Positions 9,186 to 17,648 of a DNA stretch of 64,000 nucleotides are shown here, in pieces; the stretch's first letter is position 1, and every line of letters starts with the position of its first letter. The stretch lies in NCBI RefSeq assembly GCF_003034915.1, contig NZ_PZJX01000018.1, forward strand, positions 124,001 through 188,000, in the 5' to 3' direction. The stretch comes from Mesorhizobium helmanticense. GTDB taxonomy: Bacteria; Pseudomonadota; Alphaproteobacteria; Rhizobiales; Rhizobiaceae. Under the pieces are notes generated by a model. That model did no database searches. It saw only the letters and a program-made list of their open reading frames with translations, and was not told the origin of the DNA. The position numbers and the translations under genes are program-made.

Positions 9186-9955
9186 GCCGCACGTCCAAAC
9201 ATGGCGGAGATCACGCTGTCGGTGGTGAGGGACTGGCCCGCGATTTCGGCCGCGACTTCATTTTCGCGAAACACCAGCACACGATGGCACAAGAGCAGGA
9301 TCTCCTCGATCTCGCTGGAGAGGATGACAAGTCCCATGCCGTCGGCGGCAAGCCCGCGAAAGACGTCGTAGAGAACGTGCCGCGTCGCCACATCGACGCC
9401 GCGCGTCGGGTCGTTGAGCAGCAGGATCGCGGGTTCCAGAGCCAGCGCTCGTGCCAGCAGCACCTTTTGCTGGTTGCCGCCCGACAGTGTGGTGATCGGC
9501 GCATCGGGCCTGGGTGCGACGATCGACAGTTTCTTGCGGTAGATGTCGTAGCGCACTCTTCGCGCCGCCGGACTGATCAGGCCGAGGCGCGTATCGCGCG
9601 ACAGCGTCGAGACGGCAAAATTGTCGAGCACCGACTGGGTCGGGAAAATGCCGTTCGCCCGCCTGTCGCGTGGCAGATAGGCGATGCCGCTGGAGACCGC
9701 CTTGCGGAACCCGGTGATCTTGCCGCCTCCGCCGGGTAGGTCGAGCACGATCGAGCCGCCAAGCGGTGGTGCAAGGCCGGCGAGCATCTTGAGGAACAGT
9801 TCCTGGCCATGACCGTCGAGGCCGGCAAGGCCGACGATCTCGCCGGGAGCGATCGCCTGTGTGATCGGACTGGCGCCGGGCGCGATGACGAGGTCGCGAA
9901 TGGCGAGGCCACGAAAGTCAGAGCCACCAGAGTCGGGGAGGGCGCGATCAGCCAT
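9182..9955 (-). CDS. C-terminal half of a split ribose-type ABC ATPase
   Basis: 257 residues. It carries the features of the second ABC domain of RbsA-type proteins: a degenerate P-loop (GLDGHGQELF), an intact signature LSGGNQQKVLLARA and Walker B ILLLNDPTRGVD. The ATG at 9955 overlaps the stop of the N-half by eight bases (ATGGCTGA) and has a CGGAG ribosome-binding site, so it can be translated as a separate polypeptide. The two halves together make 502 residues, the length of one normal RbsA protein. A sequencing error would also produce this picture. Confidence 0.85.
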   Translation of the reverse strand: MADRALPDSGGSDFRGLAIRDLVIAPGASPITQAIAPGEIVGLAGLDGHGQELFLKMLAGLAPPLGGSIVLDLPGGGGKITGFRKAVSSGIAYLPRDRRANGIFPTQSVLDNFAVSTLSRDTRLGLISPAARRVRYDIYRKKLSIVAPRPDAPITTLSGGNQQKVLLARALALEPAILLLNDPTRGVDVATRHVLYDVFRGLAADGMGLVILSSEIEEILLLCHRVLVFRENEVAAEIAGQSLTTDSVISAMFGRAA

Positions 9956-10685
9956 GCGCCAACTCCGCCGCGGTGCGCGGCGCCATCGCCTTGAGAAGTT
10001 CAGCCGGTGACGAGGCGCCACGCTCTTCGGTGCGCACCACGTGGCCCCCGCGCAGGATCGAGATGCGATCCGAAAGCGACATCACCTCATCCATGCGATG
10101 CGTGATGAACAGGATGAGGCAACCCTCGCCGGCAAGGGCGCGCATCGACGAAAAGACCGACTCGCGGTCGGCGAAGTCGAGCGCGGCGGTGACCTCGTCG
10201 AGGATGAGGATTTTTGGGTTGCGCACGATCGCACGGGCGAGAACGACCAATTGCTGCGCGGCAAGCGGCAACAGGCCGGCTTGTGCGTCAAGGGGGACGT
10301 CGGTGACAGCGAAGCGCTTCAGCGCCAGCGCTGCCCTGTCGCGGCGCTCGTTGCGGGCAACGGTGCGCCGGACCAGCCCGTCGAGGCCAAGCAGGATGTT
10401 GTCCGTCACGCTGCGATCCGGTGCGATCAGCACCTCCTGGAAGACCGTCGCGAAACCTTGCGCCTGGAAGGCAGAGGGGCTGGTGCCGGAAAACGGCTTG
10501 CCTTGCAGCAGGATCGCGCCGCTGTCCGGCTGGACGATGCCGGACAACAGCTTGACCATCGTGCTCTTGCCCGAACCGTTCTCACCCAGAATCGTGTGTA
10601 TGGTCCCCGACCGGAACACGATCGAGGCATCGGCAAGAGCGACCGTCTCGCCATAGCGTTTGGATATGTTCTTGATTTCAAGCAT
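9948..10685 (-). CDS. N-terminal half of a split ribose-type ABC ATPase
   Basis: 245 residues from the ATG at 10685 (MLEIKNISKRYG). Walker A GENGSGKST and Walker B ILILDEVTAAL are intact; the signature is degenerate (PLAAQQLVVLARA), as is usual in first domains of RbsA-type proteins. The frame stops at TGA 9948-9950 where a normal RbsA would continue through a linker. It presumably pairs with the C-half polypeptide to form the nucleotide-binding unit. Confidence 0.85.
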   Translation of the reverse strand: MLEIKNISKRYGETVALADASIVFRSGTIHTILGENGSGKSTMVKLLSGIVQPDSGAILLQGKPFSGTSPSAFQAQGFATVFQEVLIAPDRSVTDNILLGLDGLVRRTVARNERRDRAALALKRFAVTDVPLDAQAGLLPLAAQQLVVLARAIVRNPKILILDEVTAALDFADRESVFSSMRALAGEGCLILFITHRMDEVMSLSDRISILRGGHVVRTEERGASSPAELLKAMAPRTAAELAHG

Positions 10686-10701
10686 GTCGTATTTCGATGC
10701 T

Positions 10702-10735
10702 GGCTGGCCGGCTCCCGGAAAGGAACCGACCAGCC
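10702..10735 (-). promoter_or_regulatory. Intra-operon stem-loop after the binding-protein gene
   Basis: An inverted repeat of ten bases with one mismatch (GGCTGGTCGG against CCGGCCAGCC on the minus strand) closes a loop between the binding-protein stop cassette and the ATPase start. It likely stabilises the binding-protein message or attenuates transcription, like the hairpins after the other binding-protein genes here. Confidence 0.5.
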
Positions 10736-10740
10736 GAGAC

Positions 10741-10788
10741 CTCATTTGGCGCAGGCATCATTTTGCACAGGCGTCACTTTGCACAGGC
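10741..10788 (-). repeat. Triple 16-bp tandem repeat forming a three-frame stop cassette
   Basis: On the minus strand three consecutive 16-base units each read Ala-Cys-Ala-Lys-stop. Because 16 is not a multiple of 3, each unit is in a different reading frame. Unit starts are at 10788, 10772 and 10756, with TGA stops at 10774, 10758 and 10742 (lowest base). Within the peptide-plus-stop part the units differ only at third codon positions (TGT/TGC, GCA/GCC, AAG/AAA); the remaining difference is in the one-base spacer. The first unit is the true 3' end of the binding-protein gene. Confidence 0.9.
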
Positions 10789-11961
10789 ATCCGGCACCTT
10801 CGAATAATCCCAGCCCTTGGTCGGCGCCGGGTTCGAGAAATAGGCGTCGAGCCATTCTTCCGGCATCGGGTCCGTTGGCGGCACCGGGAAGATCGACACC
10901 GCATCCGTCGTCATGCAGTCCTTGTACCACGCGCCGAGATCGGCGCTGTGAACCGGCGGGATCGGGATCAGCAGCGTGTTCAGCTTGGGCTTCTGGCCGT
11001 CAAGCATGCGCTCGCCGACGCGAAACAGCGTCTCGGCGGTCCAGTGCGGCAGCACGGCATGGCCTTCGAAGCGGTACTTGTCGGGATTGGCCTTCCAATA
11101 GCCCAGCGCATCGCCGGTAATCGAGCCGGTGATCAGCGGCGCCGGCCGTCCGGCCTCGGCGAAGGCTTCGGCGACGACGCGGCTTTCGCTGCCTGTCGTC
11201 CACACCGCATCGATCGGCGCCGGATTGGTGGCGATCGCCTGCAGCACCACGGTCTTGGTGACGTTGGCCGTCCAGTTGCCATTGACGTTGCGCGAGATCT
11301 TCAGCTTCGGATTTTCCGCCAGCGCCTTGTCCGCGCCCTGGCGCTCCTGGACCACGATCGGGTGTCCGGCGATGCCTTCGACCAAAAGGATGCTGGCGCC
11401 GTCCGGCTGGGCCTTGCCTATAGCCGTCATCATGTCATAGCCCCAACGCGCATAGTTGGAATCGACATTGATCGCATTCGAACTGGTCACCGAACCGGCC
11501 GCCGTGACGAATGGGATGCCGGCCTTGGCGGCCGCGTCGATGGCATCGTCCAACGCCGTCGCCGAACCCGGGATCGACGTGATGATCGAGCACTTCTTGT
11601 CGATGAAGGCGCGGATCTGGTTGATCTGCTGGCTGGCGTCATTGTTGGAATCGGAAACTTCGAAGCTGGAGACGGTGCCGTCGGCGATCAGCCCGTCGAC
11701 GAGACGCTTCAACTCCTTGGTCACCGTGACCCGCCACGGGTTGCCCTGGTAGGATTCCGAATGGCACCACTTCCATGGTTTCGCCGGCGGCGTGAAATTG
11801 TCCCAGGCCGAGGGCAATACCTTCTGCGGCGCGCCGTCATATTGCGCCTTGAGTTCGCTCGGCAGCCCGCCGATGACGCCTTGCACGTCCTGCGCCAGGG
11901 CAGTCGTTGCAATCGTGGCAAGGGCGGTTGCGGCCAGCAGGCCGCGGATCATTCCTGTCAT
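10774..11961 (-). CDS. Periplasmic sugar-binding protein of the ribose-type ABC importer
   Basis: 395 residues from the ATG at 11961, chosen for its GGAGGAG ribosome-binding site and following signal peptide (MTGMIRGLLAATALATIATT then ALAQ). The fold is the type-1 periplasmic binding protein of the RbsB group; DASQQINQIRAFI and the IDAVWTTG region are typical. It delivers the substrate to the split ATPase and two-permease system. The last codons lie in the tandem stop cassette at 10741-10788. The ligand is unknown; the CoA transferase and MaoC genes in the operon suggest a compound processed to an acid and activated with CoA. Confidence 0.92.
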   Translation of the reverse strand: MTGMIRGLLAATALATIATTALAQDVQGVIGGLPSELKAQYDGAPQKVLPSAWDNFTPPAKPWKWCHSESYQGNPWRVTVTKELKRLVDGLIADGTVSSFEVSDSNNDASQQINQIRAFIDKKCSIITSIPGSATALDDAIDAAAKAGIPFVTAAGSVTSSNAINVDSNYARWGYDMMTAIGKAQPDGASILLVEGIAGHPIVVQERQGADKALAENPKLKISRNVNGNWTANVTKTVVLQAIATNPAPIDAVWTTGSESRVVAEAFAEAGRPAPLITGSITGDALGYWKANPDKYRFEGHAVLPHWTAETLFRVGERMLDGQKPKLNTLLIPIPPVHSADLGAWYKDCMTTDAVSIFPVPPTDPMPEEWLDAYFSNPAPTKGWDYSKVPDACAK

Positions 11962-11986
11962 CTTGTTCTCCTCCATTCGGTTTCGC

Positions 11987-13156
11987 TCAGGCTCCTCCAC
12001 CGGCAGCGCCGGACACCTGCGCCGGGACGCTGTCCCGAAACAGGCGATTGAGATCGGCAACGACCCGGGCGGCTTGGCGCCCGGAGGTGATGCCGGAAAT
12101 AATGCAGTCGGATGCCGCCTGCTGGAACGCCATGTAGCCGTCATGGCGCGGCCGCACCCATGCGCCTTCCAGCGTCGCGCGCGTATCCCTGTAGAAACTG
12201 CCGGTCGCGGCATTGACGCTCTGGTCCTCCCACGCTGCCGCATGGCCGGGCTGGCCGCCCGAGGCGGCATAGGCGCCGCGCTGGACATCGCCGCTGGCGA
12301 CCCAATAGGCGAAATCGATCGCGGCATCTTTCGCCCGGGAAAAAGCCGAGACCGCTATGCCCGTGCCGCCGAGCGCCGAACCGATCGTGCCGTTGGAACC
12401 GATGACTGGAATGTCGGCAAAGGCCAGCCGGTTAGCGCGGAAACCAGTCATTGCATAGGAGACGTAACCATAGATCAGTGGCGCGCAGACGATCCTGGAG
12501 CCTGCTTCCGACATACGTTCCGAAACGGCGATCGGATCCATGTCGAAGCAGGCGGGATCGACCAGCGCGGCGATCTCGCGCATCGTCTCGAAGACCTTAC
12601 CGCCGGCCCCGCTCTCGATGAGATCAACTGATGGATCGGTCGCGCAGGGATGACCGAGATTGCCGGCAAGCGTGAAGAACACCATCAGGCAATGGGGCGG
12701 GCGCAGCGGCAGCAGCACGCGGCCTTGCCGGGCGAGATCGAGCACCTCGCTCCAGCGCGCAGGCGGGGCATTAAGCGCGTCCGGCCGCCAGGCCTGGACT
12801 TGGCTTGCCGCATCGATCGGAAAGGCCCATTGCCGCTCTTGCCAGTTGTAGCTCGGATAGGATTGTCCGACGCTGCCTGAGGCCAAGGCCGCAAGCTCCG
12901 CCTCGCGGCCGGCGACATCCAGCGGCTCGAGACAGCGTTCCGCCGTTATCTGGCCGACATGTGGATGGTCGATGACGATGAGGTCATAGGCTCGCGCCAG
13001 TTCATCGACCGGGAAGGATTCGAAATCCTGCAGCGAGCGCTTGTCCCATTCGATGGCTATGCCCGTCTTCTGCCGCCAGAGGGACGAGCAGGCGACCATC
13101 GGATCGTAGCCGCGCGGATGGCTCCAGGTCATTCCTTTGAGCGTGCGCGTATTCAC
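11987..13156 (-). CDS. Solute-binding-protein-like protein without a signal peptide
   Basis: 389 residues from a GTG at 13156 that overlaps the CoA-transferase stop as GTGA. The sequence (WRQKTGIAIEW near the N-terminus, FPIDAASQVQAWRPD, YWVASGDVQRG near the C-terminus) matches the extracellular solute-binding protein family 1 fold. Its N-terminus (VNTRTLKGMTWSHPRG) has no hydrophobic leader, so it is predicted to be cytoplasmic. It lies between the CoA transferase and the real periplasmic binding protein. Possible roles are ligand sensing, buffering, or an enzyme accessory function; none can be read from the sequence. Confidence 0.8.
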   Translation of the reverse strand: MNTRTLKGMTWSHPRGYDPMVACSSLWRQKTGIAIEWDKRSLQDFESFPVDELARAYDLIVIDHPHVGQITAERCLEPLDVAGREAELAALASGSVGQSYPSYNWQERQWAFPIDAASQVQAWRPDALNAPPARWSEVLDLARQGRVLLPLRPPHCLMVFFTLAGNLGHPCATDPSVDLIESGAGGKVFETMREIAALVDPACFDMDPIAVSERMSEAGSRIVCAPLIYGYVSYAMTGFRANRLAFADIPVIGSNGTIGSALGGTGIAVSAFSRAKDAAIDFAYWVASGDVQRGAYAASGGQPGHAAAWEDQSVNAATGSFYRDTRATLEGAWVRPRHDGYMAFQQAASDCIISGITSGRQAARVVADLNRLFRDSVPAQVSGAAGGGA

Positions 13157-14313
13157 AGGCCGAATTCCTCGCGGATTTTGGTGCTGTGCTCGCCGATGCG
13201 GGGTGCCGCCCGGTCGACCTTGGCTCTGATGCCATCGACCCTGAGCGGCGAACTGGTGGTGAGGATCGAGACGTCGTCCTCGCGCGTCACGGTTTGCAGC
13301 ATGTCGAGCGACTGGAACCCCTCGCTTGCCAGCATCTCCGGCCAGGTCAGCACCTTGGCGCACCAGATGTCGGCCGGCTCCAGAATGGCCAGCCATTCGT
13401 CGATCGTCTTGGTGGCGATCCTTTGCGCGACGATCGCCTTGATGTCGTCGCGCGCGGTGAACCACGATGCCGGCTTGTCGCGATAGGGCGCCAATTCGTT
13501 AAGCGACAACAGATCGGCCAGCTTGGGGATCGGTGTCATCGCAACGGCGAGGTAGCCGTCCTTGGCGGGGTACACGCCATAGGGCGCCGACAGATAGGCA
13601 TGCGCGCTGCGGAAGCTGGAGCGCCTGGGCAGGCGGCGGCCGTCATTGAGGTGCGTGGTCAGCACCTCGAACTGGAAGTCGATCAGCGCTTCCAGCAGGC
13701 TGGTTTCGATATGGCTGCCCTGGCCGGTGATGCCGCGCCGCACCAGCGCCGCCAGTATGCCTTGCGCGCAGGCAGCACCCGCTAGCATGTCGCCGATGGC
13801 GAGGCCGAACGGCACCGGCCCCTGGTCCTCGTCGCCGTTCAGCCACATCACACCGGAGCGCGCCTGCGCCAGCAGATCCTGGCCGGGCCGCTTGACCCAA
13901 GGGCCCTCCTCGCCATAGCCGCTGATCGAGGCATAGACCAGGCGCGGGTTGATCTCGCGGACGGCACCATAGTCCAAGCCGAGCCGCTCGATGACGCCCG
14001 GCCGGAAATTCTGGATCAGCACGTCGGCCTTGGCCAGTAGTCCGCGCAGCGCCTTGAGATCGGCCTCGTTCTTGAGGTCGATGGCGAGGCTTTCCTTGGC
14101 CCGGTTGATGGCATGGAAGATCGTGGAGTCGCCACCGATCTCGGTGTCGCTGAGGTAGAGCCGGCGCGACAGGTCGCCGCCATCCGGCCGCTCGATCTTG
14201 ATGACGCGGGCGCCAAGATCGAGCAGCCTGAGCGAGCAATAGGGACCGGACAGGAACTGGCTCATATCGACGACGGTGAGACCGGCAAGCGGCAATTCGG
14301 CTGCTGCCTGCAT
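13153..14313 (-). CDS. CaiB/BaiF-family (type III) CoA transferase
   Basis: 386 residues. The family moves CoA between carboxylic acids. Visible: VDMSQFLSGPYCSLRLLDLGARVIKIERPDGGD at the N-terminus, NRAKESLAIDLK, and NFRPGVIERLGLDY, the usual N-terminal CoA-binding signatures, with the candidate catalytic Asp in AIGDMLAGA near residue 173. The start is two bases after the MaoC stop and the end overlaps the next gene, so the operon is tight. Together with MaoC it implies that the imported substrate, or a product, is activated to a CoA thioester. Confidence 0.92.
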   Translation of the reverse strand: MQAAAELPLAGLTVVDMSQFLSGPYCSLRLLDLGARVIKIERPDGGDLSRRLYLSDTEIGGDSTIFHAINRAKESLAIDLKNEADLKALRGLLAKADVLIQNFRPGVIERLGLDYGAVREINPRLVYASISGYGEEGPWVKRPGQDLLAQARSGVMWLNGDEDQGPVPFGLAIGDMLAGAACAQGILAALVRRGITGQGSHIETSLLEALIDFQFEVLTTHLNDGRRLPRRSSFRSAHAYLSAPYGVYPAKDGYLAVAMTPIPKLADLLSLNELAPYRDKPASWFTARDDIKAIVAQRIATKTIDEWLAILEPADIWCAKVLTWPEMLASEGFQSLDMLQTVTREDDVSILTTSSPLRVDGIRAKVDRAAPRIGEHSTKIREEFGL

Positions 14314-14315
14314 TG

Positions 14316-14867
14316 TTATTTCTCCGTCTTGCCGATGAAATCGGCAGGGTTGCGGTACTTCACCGTCTGCAGGTGCTCGCAGTAGAGAACCAACTCGCCT
14401 TCGCCCTTGAACACTTCATAGCTGGCACGGATCAGGCCCATGTCCTTGTAGCGGGGCTTCTTGTCGAGGTTGGAGCGGATCGAATAGATCGTGTCACCAA
14501 TGAAGACAGGTTTTATGAAGCGAAGCTTGTCGTAGCCGTAGGAAAAGGCATTGATGCAGTTGGTGGCGACCAGGCCCAACCCGGCCGAGAAGACAAAGGC
14601 GCCAGCGATCAGCCTCTTGCCGAAAATGCCTTCGCTCTCGGCAAACATCTGGTCCTGCACATAAGGGTGGATATCGAGCACCAGCGTGTTGAAGAGGTGG
14701 CTGTCGCCTTCCGCCATCGTGCGGCGCAGCGAGCGTATTTTCTGCCCGACCGGCCAGTCCTCGTAGAACCAGTTCTCCGCATTCCATACCGGCAGCGCGG
14801 CGTGATCCTCAGGCATATTTTTGGGGTGCGTCGAGGCCACACCGACGGTCGGCGCGAATTCGGTCAC
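14316..14867 (-). CDS. MaoC-family (hot-dog fold) enoyl-CoA hydratase/dehydratase
   Basis: 183 residues from a GTG at 14867 that overlaps the stop of a 24-codon ORF; a GTG four codons upstream (14879) is an alternative. The hot-dog domain shows [14 protein letters not shown] at its start, [36 protein letters not shown] and the [13 protein letters not shown] region typical of MaoC/mesaconyl-CoA hydratase-like proteins. The predicted substrate is an unsaturated or hydroxylated acyl-CoA made after the adjacent CoA transferase. Confidence 0.85.
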   Translation of the reverse strand: MTEFAPTVGVASTHPKNMPEDHAALPVWNAENWFYEDWPVGQKIRSLRRTMAEGDSHLFNTLVLDIHPYVQDQMFAESEGIFGKRLIAGAFVFSAGLGLVATNCINAFSYGYDKLRFIKPVFIGDTIYSIRSNLDKKPRYKDMGLIRASYEVFKGEGELVLYCEHLQTVKYRNPADFIGKTEK

Positions 14868-14938
14868 GGCTGGCCCCACCAGCTCTGGGCGAGGCTTGGC
14901 ACAACTGTCGGAACGCCTAGCAAAGCGTCGAAAAGCAC
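14864..14938 (-). CDS. Possible 24-residue leader peptide upstream of the MaoC gene
   Basis: A GTG at 14938 preceded by a strong GGGAGGAG ribosome-binding site opens a 24-codon frame, ending in Trp-Trp-Gly-Gln-Pro, whose TGA overlaps the MaoC GTG as GTGA. This is the best ribosome-binding site at the head of the eight-gene operon, whereas MaoC itself has none. The peptide may serve only to load ribosomes. I do not recognise it. Confidence 0.35.
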   Translation of the reverse strand: MLFDALLGVPTVVPSLAQSWWGQP

Positions 14939-15067
14939 GACGTCTCCTCCCGTCAATCTTCTTTTGTAAATAGTATTTTCACATATGGGGTTGCGTTGCA
15001 AGCGTGAACAGGCGAAATTTTGGCTGTTCCCGCGCGCCGAAGCGCTGGCGGGGCAGGGAGGAAAATC
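14939..15067. promoter_or_regulatory. Divergent promoter region, CoA-transferase operon and lactonase
   Basis: A 129-base stretch containing an AT-rich core (14960-14990, TTTGTAAATAGTATTTTCAC) from which both directions are presumably transcribed. No clear consensus promoter is visible. The lactonase has a GGGAGG ribosome-binding site at its right end. Confidence 0.4.
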
Positions 15068-16168
15068 ATGCGGAATGCCTGTCTGGTCTTCATCGGTAGC
15101 CTGAACCGCGAGGCGCCGTATTTTCAGGGCGCGCGCGGTGTCGGCCTTAGCGTCTACGACTTCAACGAAGAGACGCTGGAAACGCGAAAACTGGCCGAGA
15201 CCAACGACATCGACAATCCGACATTCCTGTCGGTGACCCCGGACGGCGCACGCATTTACGCCAACTCGGAAGTCTTCACCTGGCGGGAAGGAACGGTCAG
15301 CGCCTACAGCTTCGATCGCGCGACCGCTACGCTAAGCTATCTGAACAAGCAGCCTTCGCTGGGCAGCATCACCGCGCACAACACCATCACCCGTGACGGA
15401 ACGAAGCTTCTGGTGGCGAATTACGGCATGGGCGAGGGTGGACCGGACCGGGCGGTGGCTGTCTATGGTTTCGATAAGAACGGCGCACTGTCGGTGCCGC
15501 TGGCCAGCGTATCGCATAAAGGCACCGGCCCGAACGCGGCGCGGCAGGAGCGCTCTCACGCCCACAGCGTGACGGAAACCATTGGCGGTGGAACAGCTGT
15601 TGTCGCGGACCTCGGCATCGACCGGCTGGTCTCCTATCGGATCGAGCCGGATGGGAGGCTGAGCAAGCTCGCCGAATCCGCTCTGCCGCCAGGTGCTGGT
15701 CCACGCCATCTTGCCTTGCACCCCAACGGACGCTTCGTCTTCGTCATGAACGAACTGGACTCGACCATCGTTTCGATGGCGCTGGACGAAACCAGCGGCA
15801 AGCTCTCGATCATCGATGCCAGGCCGGCGGTGCCGGCCGAGGCGCGCGACAGCAACCATTGCGCCGATATCCAGATCGCGCCGGACGGCCGTTTTGTCTA
15901 TGGTTCCAACCGTGGCCACGACAGCGTCGTCATCATGGCGGTCGACCAGCAGACCGGCGTGCTGAAACTTGTCGGCTATGTTCCTTGCGGCGGCGCGACG
16001 CCACGCAATCTGGCGCTGACCCCGTCCGGCGGCGGCCATCTCTTCTCAGCCAACCAGAATGCCGACCGCATTTCGATCTTTGCCCGGGACGTCGACAGTG
16101 GCACGCTGATCGACACCGGACGGGCTATCGAGATCGGCACGCCAATGTGCGTCAAGATCGTGCGTTGA
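15068..16168 (+). CDS. Lactonase-family seven-bladed beta-propeller protein (6-phosphogluconolactonase-like)
   Basis: 366 residues from the ATG at 15068, which has a GGGAGG site; an in-frame ATG 16 codons upstream lacks one. Repeated blades end in motifs such as LSVTPDGARIYANSE, LHPNGRFVFVMNELDSTI and IAPDGRFVYGSNRGHDSV, the YbhE/Pgl-type pattern. The expected reaction is lactone hydrolysis in sugar oxidation. Divergent from the CoA-transferase/ABC operon, so it probably belongs to the same catabolic set. Confidence 0.88.
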   Translation: MRNACLVFIGSLNREAPYFQGARGVGLSVYDFNEETLETRKLAETNDIDNPTFLSVTPDGARIYANSEVFTWREGTVSAYSFDRATATLSYLNKQPSLGSITAHNTITRDGTKLLVANYGMGEGGPDRAVAVYGFDKNGALSVPLASVSHKGTGPNAARQERSHAHSVTETIGGGTAVVADLGIDRLVSYRIEPDGRLSKLAESALPPGAGPRHLALHPNGRFVFVMNELDSTIVSMALDETSGKLSIIDARPAVPAEARDSNHCADIQIAPDGRFVYGSNRGHDSVVIMAVDQQTGVLKLVGYVPCGGATPRNLALTPSGGGHLFSANQNADRISIFARDVDSGTLIDTGRAIEIGTPMCVKIVR

Positions 16169-16204
16169 GGCGTTTCCTGGGGGTCTGATGGTGCGACCTG
16201 GACC

Positions 16205-17482
16205 TCAAGGAAGAGCCAAGCTCCGGGACAGTTCGATATTTGGCAGCAGCATGGCGCAGTAGCCGGCGGCCGCAGCAGCCACGGTTGCGCCGGCCAGCGG
16301 CAACCAGAATTTAACTGGGCCGGCAAACACCGCCAGCGATAGCCGGCCGATCGCATTTGCCGCCAGTGCGGCGAGCACCGCCTGGCCTACGGTCTCGACA
16401 GCAACCGAATGCTTGACGAGGCGCAACGCGCTGAGCACCGAGACATCGACATCGAACGTGCCGGCAAGCGCCGAACTCGCCAGCAAGCCGCGTCCGCCGA
16501 ATTGAGCCGCCAATGCCGCGCTCGCGGTCGCGACAACCGCAAAAAGCAAGGCGAAGAGCAGCAATGGACCCAGTTCGAATGGATTGCGCGTAAGCGCGCC
16601 ACCTTTTTGATCCCCGCCGACGCGCGCCAGCAGGAATGCGCCGCAGCCCGCGAAGACGAGCGCCGCGGCAATCGCGGGAATGCCGGCTGGGACGAATACG
16701 CTTGGCTCGATGAGCAAAACCACCACGCAAACACGCAACAGCGAGACCATCGCTGCCAGCGAAGCCGCCCCTGCCAGCGGCAAGGGATTGCTCGACGATG
16801 TCGCGTCGCGGGCAAGTGCCATGGTCACGGCTGTGGAGGAAACGATGGCACCGATGGTCGAACTGACGAGCAGGCCGCGCGTGGTTCCCAGGACGCGGAC
16901 GGCGACATAGCCGGCGAAGGAAATCGACGCCATCAGCACCGTCAGGAGCCAAACCTCCCAGGGATTGAACCCGCCCCACGGGTCCATCGTCCGGTTTGGC
17001 AGCACGGGTAGAACGATCGCCGTCATCACCGCCAGGATCAGGGCCGAACGAAGCTCGACCCAGGTCAGTCGCTTCAGAAGGCCGTGCAGGATCTCGCGAC
17101 TCGCAAGGACCGCCGCGAGGGCTGCTCCTCCGGCAGAAGCGGCTCGATAGTCGCCGGCGACCGAAAGCGCGCCGAGTGCGAACACGGCAAGGCCCGCGAT
17201 GACGCTCGTGACGCTAAAATCCTCATCATGCGCTGCCTCGCGCGCCTTGTACCAGGCGAAGATCGCGGCAAAGGCGATGAACCCTCCGACCAGGACGGAT
17301 ACCGCGCCGAGCGCATTGGCCAGCGCTGCCAGAATGCCTCCGAGCAGGCCGGATATGCCGAACGTGCGAATGCCAGCTGTCCGGCTGCGATCGGGCGCGT
17401 CCCGCTCACGCCATCCACGCTCCAGCCCGACGAGCAGGCCAATTGCCAGGGCGAGTCCGAGCCGGGTTATGAGCGAATCCAT
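16205..17482 (-). CDS. MgtC/SapB and DUF4010 family membrane protein
   Basis: 425 residues, strongly hydrophobic. The N-terminal part (about 1-140) has the MgtC/SapB signature GLLVGLERGWRERD and RTFGISGLLGGILAAL; the rest matches the DUF4010 membrane domain, with NRTMDPWGGFNPWEVW in the middle. About ten to twelve membrane segments. Function in this fused family is not established; roles in Mg2+ homeostasis are known only for MgtC itself. No operon link to neighbours. Confidence 0.85.
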   Translation of the reverse strand: MDSLITRLGLALAIGLLVGLERGWRERDAPDRSRTAGIRTFGISGLLGGILAALANALGAVSVLVGGFIAFAAIFAWYKAREAAHDEDFSVTSVIAGLAVFALGALSVAGDYRAASAGGAALAAVLASREILHGLLKRLTWVELRSALILAVMTAIVLPVLPNRTMDPWGGFNPWEVWLLTVLMASISFAGYVAVRVLGTTRGLLVSSTIGAIVSSTAVTMALARDATSSSNPLPLAGAASLAAMVSLLRVCVVVLLIEPSVFVPAGIPAIAAALVFAGCGAFLLARVGGDQKGGALTRNPFELGPLLLFALLFAVVATASAALAAQFGGRGLLASSALAGTFDVDVSVLSALRLVKHSVAVETVGQAVLAALAANAIGRLSLAVFAGPVKFWLPLAGATVAAAAAGYCAMLLPNIELSRSLALP

Positions 17483-17648
17483 TATGTGCTGCTTTCAAGC
17501 CGCGGCCATCCCGGCAATCTCAGGGCGTAAGCAATCTATTCCAGTGCTTGCCGGCTGGACAACTGTTCGATGCGGATCCGGAAGAATACAGGCGGCATGC
17601 TGTCGGCAACGGGAGGCATGACCGGCTTCAGGTGCCAGGGTCCAATCC

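Noticed and set aside
8139..9371. A 410-codon open frame on the plus strand
   Set aside because: Antisense to two convincing permease genes; composition is that of an RbsC complement (Gln/Asp/Arg/His-rich).
13157..13465. N-terminal extension of the solute-binding-like protein into the CoA-transferase gene
   Set aside because: The extra 103 residues overlap CoA-transferase coding sequence, have no family similarity and no leader; the GTG at 13156 with a GTGA overlap is the better start.
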